64,000 bases of DNA. It comes from Saprospiraceae bacterium (GTDB lineage Bacteria; Bacteroidota; Bacteroidia; Chitinophagales; Saprospiraceae). The notes under the pieces are model-generated. The model was given only the letters and a program-made list of their open reading frames with translations, ran no database searches and was not told the DNA's origin. Where the stretch lies: positions 1 to 64,000 of the forward strand of contig BQJU01000005.1 in NCBI GenBank assembly GCA_021604865.1. Reading direction: 5' to 3'. Every line of letters starts with the position of its first letter. Position 1 is the stretch's first letter. Both the position numbers and the translations under genes were made by a program. Positions 61,694 through 64,000 of this stretch are shown one piece after another.

Positions 61694-61701
61694 CAAAAAT
61701 A
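61694..61701 (-). promoter_or_regulatory. Candidate -7 box of the coxGSLM operon
   Basis: The minus strand reads TATTTTTG, an exact TAnnTTTG match, 47 bp upstream of the coxG ATG. No clear -33 TTTG was seen. Confidence 0.4.
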
Positions 61702-61850
61702 TAATAAATATTTTCGTGATGCTTGAATTTTTGAAATAAAAAAAGGGCATTTTTTTATAATCCCAAATAAATCGAGGTTCACCGAGTTGCTGTAGACACA
61801 AAAATGGCTCATATACCCGATGTGTCATTTCAACAAAACTAAAACTACCG

Positions 61851-61858
61851 TATCTTTG
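61851..61858 (+). promoter_or_regulatory. Candidate -7 box of queD
   Basis: TATCTTTG matches TAnnTTTG, 22 bp before the queD ATG. The -33 element is not obvious. Confidence 0.45.
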
Positions 61859-61880
61859 TTGGTTGATAAACGAATGCAAA

Positions 61881-62291
61881 ATGAAAGTTTCCGTATACCG
61901 TAGGGCACATTTTAACGCCGCTCACCGGCTACATAATCCCACCTGGACTGATAAGAAAAACCAGGCAGTGTTTGGCTTGTGTAATAACCCAAACTATCAT
62001 GGTCATAACTACGAATTGGAAGTGAAAGTAACCGGTGAAGTTGATCCGGAAACGGGGTACCTAATAGATCTAAAAGTGCTTAAAGACCTCATTTACCAAG
62101 AAGTGGAACAGCGTTTTGATCACAAAAATCTCAACCTGGATACCGAAGAATTTAAGGACCTCAACCCCACTGCAGAACACATTTGTTACGTAATCTGGCA
62201 AATCCTTAGAGCTCGGTTGGATGACCGCTATGATTTGGGCATCCGGTTATATGAAACGCCACGCAATTTTGTAGAATACCCTGCGGGATAA
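61881..62291 (+). CDS. queD: 6-carboxytetrahydropterin synthase (QueD/PTPS family)
   Basis: 136 aa from ATG 61881 (MKVSVYRRAHFNAAHRL). Zinc histidines are His15 in AHFNAAHR and the pair in NYHGHNYELE; the catalytic Cys is in FGLCNNPN. The C-terminal part (IRLYETPRNFVEY) has the binding Glu of the family. It converts dihydroneopterin triphosphate in queuosine or pterin synthesis. Divergent from coxG. The 21-codon run upstream of ATG is not needed. Confidence 0.93.
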   Translation: MKVSVYRRAHFNAAHRLHNPTWTDKKNQAVFGLCNNPNYHGHNYELEVKVTGEVDPETGYLIDLKVLKDLIYQEVEQRFDHKNLNLDTEEFKDLNPTAEHICYVIWQILRARLDDRYDLGIRLYETPRNFVEYPAG

Positions 62292-62369
62292 TAGCGGTGA
62301 AAAATGAAGTCGACGGCATTAGCTGTTTATTTCCAGCTAAAAACCAAGCTCTGAAGCCTTATAAAAGTT

Positions 62370-63269
62370 TCACCTCTTAAAAATTCGCCGGGCAAGTATG
62401 CCAACACCGAGCAAACACAATAGCAATTCAACAATGATTAATACTGCGTAATTTACCATGGATGGAAATGCGATCACCTTGCTGATGGCATTCACCAGGT
62501 TGTATAAACCCAGGAAACAACTGATCCATACAATCAATAACATCAGTCCATTGATGAGCGGTGCATTTAGGTATTTTTCGGGAATTAGTGTTTTGTCATT
62601 GACTGCTAATAATAAAAATATGGCCACAATCGGTAGCAAAACGCCATTGATAGCCTGAGCCAGAATGATAGCCGGTACCGGCTTTACCTCCAATAGGCCA
62701 AATAAAATACCAACACTTAACACGGTACCCCATACCAAGCGAAAATTTCGAGAGGTCGGTGACCAATCAGCATGTTCCTGGCCAAATAAACTCCGTGCGG
62801 TAACAGCCGCAGCCAGGGGCGAAGTAATGGAAGAACTCATTCCGGCTGCAAATAAGCCAAAGGCAAAAAAATTGGCTGCCCATGCTCCTAAGTCAAGCGA
62901 CATCGTCCGGGCTAATGCCTCAAAACTGAAACCTCCCTTTACCTGAGTACCCACGACCATAATTGCTATTGAGATCAGGCCACCAATGAGAATGGCCGAT
63001 ACAAGACCAACGCGCATTTCTCGAATATCCTGCCCCTTGCTAAGTCCCGAAGCCAAGAATAGATTGTAAGGCACTATAGTTGTTCCTATAAGGCCAATTA
63101 TCAACAACCCGGCTCCGGCGCCATTACCGCTTTCTGTCGATGTTGAAATACCAGACCGAAGCGCTACAAAAACAAAGGCAATGCCCATCAATGCGACCAC
63201 CAACCCCAAAAGATTGGCAATGATTCGAAAATTGCCAATCCATAATAGGGAGGCACAAAAAAGCCCGTT
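62370..63269 (-). pseudogene. NRAMP-family metal transporter lacking its N-terminal third
   Basis: Open frame from 63269 (just after a TAA at 63270-63272) to 62370. The residues read GLFCASLLWIGNF..., then six to seven membrane helices to ARRIFKR. The block GLIGTTIVPYNLFLAS matches the NRAMP TM6 (MPH) region with VPY replacing MPH. TM1 with the DPGN metal site, and helices 2-4, are missing, and no ATG lies before the conserved part (TTG at 63209, ATG at 63188). A full transporter has about 400 or more residues; about 300 remain. The gene looks decapitated by deletion, so no transport function is expected. The neighbour DUF554 gene starts 128 bp away, divergent. Confidence 0.75.
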
Positions 63270-63382
63270 TTACACTTTTGCTGAAAGAATTGTTGAAAAT
63301 GCATCGTTCACGTAATAAATAGATCAAACTATTCTTATTCATCCATTCCTTCCAGCGCCTCTATTCTTCCAACCCATTTACG

Positions 63383-63390
63383 TACTTTTG
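63383..63390 (+). promoter_or_regulatory. Candidate -7 box of the DUF554 gene
   Basis: TACTTTTG matches TAnnTTTG and lies only 6 bp before the ATG at 63397, which would give a leaderless or near-leaderless transcript. No -33 box was seen. Confidence 0.35.
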
Positions 63391-63396
63391 CTCTCT

Positions 63397-64000
63397 ATGA
63401 AAAAATGGCCCATTGGTACTTTCGTCAATATGGCCACTGTCACGATTGGAAGTCTGATCGGTATGTGGTTGCAGCAAGTCTTTCCGCCCAATATTCAGAA
63501 TATTATCTTTCAGGCTATTGGTTTAGGAGTATTGGTCATTGGGATTTTGATGAGCCTAAAAATTCCTGATGGCTATTTATTGATCTTCATTTTTAGCCTC
63601 ATTCTTGGCGGTATCCTTGGGGAGCTTATACACCTAAAAGCCGGATTGGAAGGCATCGGTGATTGGATAAAGACCGGATTTGGAATCACTGACAGCGAAT
63701 TTACAAAAGGATTGGTTACTGCCTTTTTACTCTTTTGCGTGGGTTCAATGACCATAGTTGGAGCCATTGAAGAGGGGTTACGAGGCAAACGAGAATTATT
63801 ACTGGTTAAATCTACCCTGGATGGAATTTCTTCTATCGCTTTTGCAGCAACCTACGGTATTGGAGTATTATTTTCCATCCTTCCGATGTTGCTTTTTCAA
63901 GGTGGCATAACCGTATTAGCCCGGCAAATGGAACACTTTTTCACTAAAACCATCATTGACAATTTAAGTGCGGTAGGTGGTGTACTCATTCTGGGTATTG
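63397..64000 (+). CDS. DUF554 family membrane protein (3' end outside the window)
   Basis: At least 201 aa, cut by the window edge. Start MKKWPIGTFVNMATVTIGS is typical for DUF554, as are FCVGSMTIVGAIEEGL (conserved Gly/Glu helix), KSTLDGISSIAFAATYGIGV and LLFQGGITVLARQME. About five to six membrane helices are visible. The family (YdfK/YqgA-like) has no established function. Divergent from the NRAMP remnant. Confidence 0.9.
   Translation, partial: MKKWPIGTFVNMATVTIGSLIGMWLQQVFPPNIQNIIFQAIGLGVLVIGILMSLKIPDGYLLIFIFSLILGGILGELIHLKAGLEGIGDWIKTGFGITDSEFTKGLVTAFLLFCVGSMTIVGAIEEGLRGKRELLLVKSTLDGISSIAFAATYGIGVLFSILPMLLFQGGITVLARQMEHFFTKTIIDNLSAVGGVLILGI

Noticed and set aside
1-64000. CRISPR arrays, insertion sequences, prophage genes and rRNA
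   Set aside because: No repeat-spacer pattern, transposase motif, structural phage gene or rRNA sequence was seen. The PF04020 protein at 31284 is a holin-like name only.

Overview
The window looks like a chromosomal segment of a Bacteroidota bacterium, most plausibly a member of Saprospiria or a related lineage (this rank is inference). The pointers are a C-terminal type IX secretion sorting domain, several TAnnTTTG promoter boxes, an AmgK-like kinase fused to a RapZ C-terminal domain, a LytTR/LytS pair, and many Sec-exported orphan proteins. There is no phage, insertion sequence, rRNA or CRISPR array.

Layout. 0.1-5.8 kb: tRNA-Val with its terminator, an AsmA-like protein, the ComM/YifB AAA protein and a PagL-like outer-membrane deacylase. 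5.8-10.2 kb: a co-directional cluster (GntP-type symporter, D-threonine-aldolase-like PLP enzyme, M19 dipeptidase, SGNH hydrolase) that suggests uptake and breakdown of D-hydroxy or D-amino compounds. 10.5-13.5 kb: a short second DnaE polymerase with a degenerate PHP domain. 13.7-15.4 kb: a coupled pair, an exported protein plus a four-helix membrane protein with an N-terminal domain resembling effector-associated domain 11. 15.4-17.2 kb: kinase-RapZ fusion and the decayed 3' end of an endonuclease V gene. 17.3-26.5 kb: two very large orphan genes (1330 and 1714 aa) that fill 9 kb and form the clearest candidate for an undescribed system. 27-31 kb: M48 lipoprotein protease, LytTR/LytS two-component pair and an NTF2-like protein. 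31-34 kb: small membrane protein, GNAT, SIMPL-like and CPBP proteins. 34-36.6 kb: BlaI/BlaR1-like regulator-protease operon preceded by three phased operator palindromes and a leader with four tandem hairpins. 36.7-39.4 kb: ECF sigma, anti-sigma, CpxP-like and T9SS-sorted Spy-like genes. 39.6-46.3 kb: ProS, a low-complexity exported protein, a FadL-like porin, a cytochrome P450 and a TPR lipoprotein. 46.3-51 kb: a 1362-aa exported orphan followed by a 212-aa orphan. 51-53.2 kb: the tail of a PIN-domain toxin gene, a J-domain-like protein and a hydroxyacid dehydrogenase. 53.3-61.6 kb: a form II CoxSLM-type molybdenum hydroxylase locus with MoxR, CoxE and CoxG, interrupted by a membrane-tethered LuxR regulator and a thioredoxin lipoprotein. 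61.9-64 kb: QueD, an NRAMP transporter gene lacking its 5' third, and a DUF554 membrane protein cut by the window edge.

The genes are tightly packed: four convergent pairs share exactly four bases across their stop codons. Decay is visible at three places (endonuclease V, PIN toxin, NRAMP), each next to intact genes. Functional calls rest on motifs read by eye; no database search was possible.
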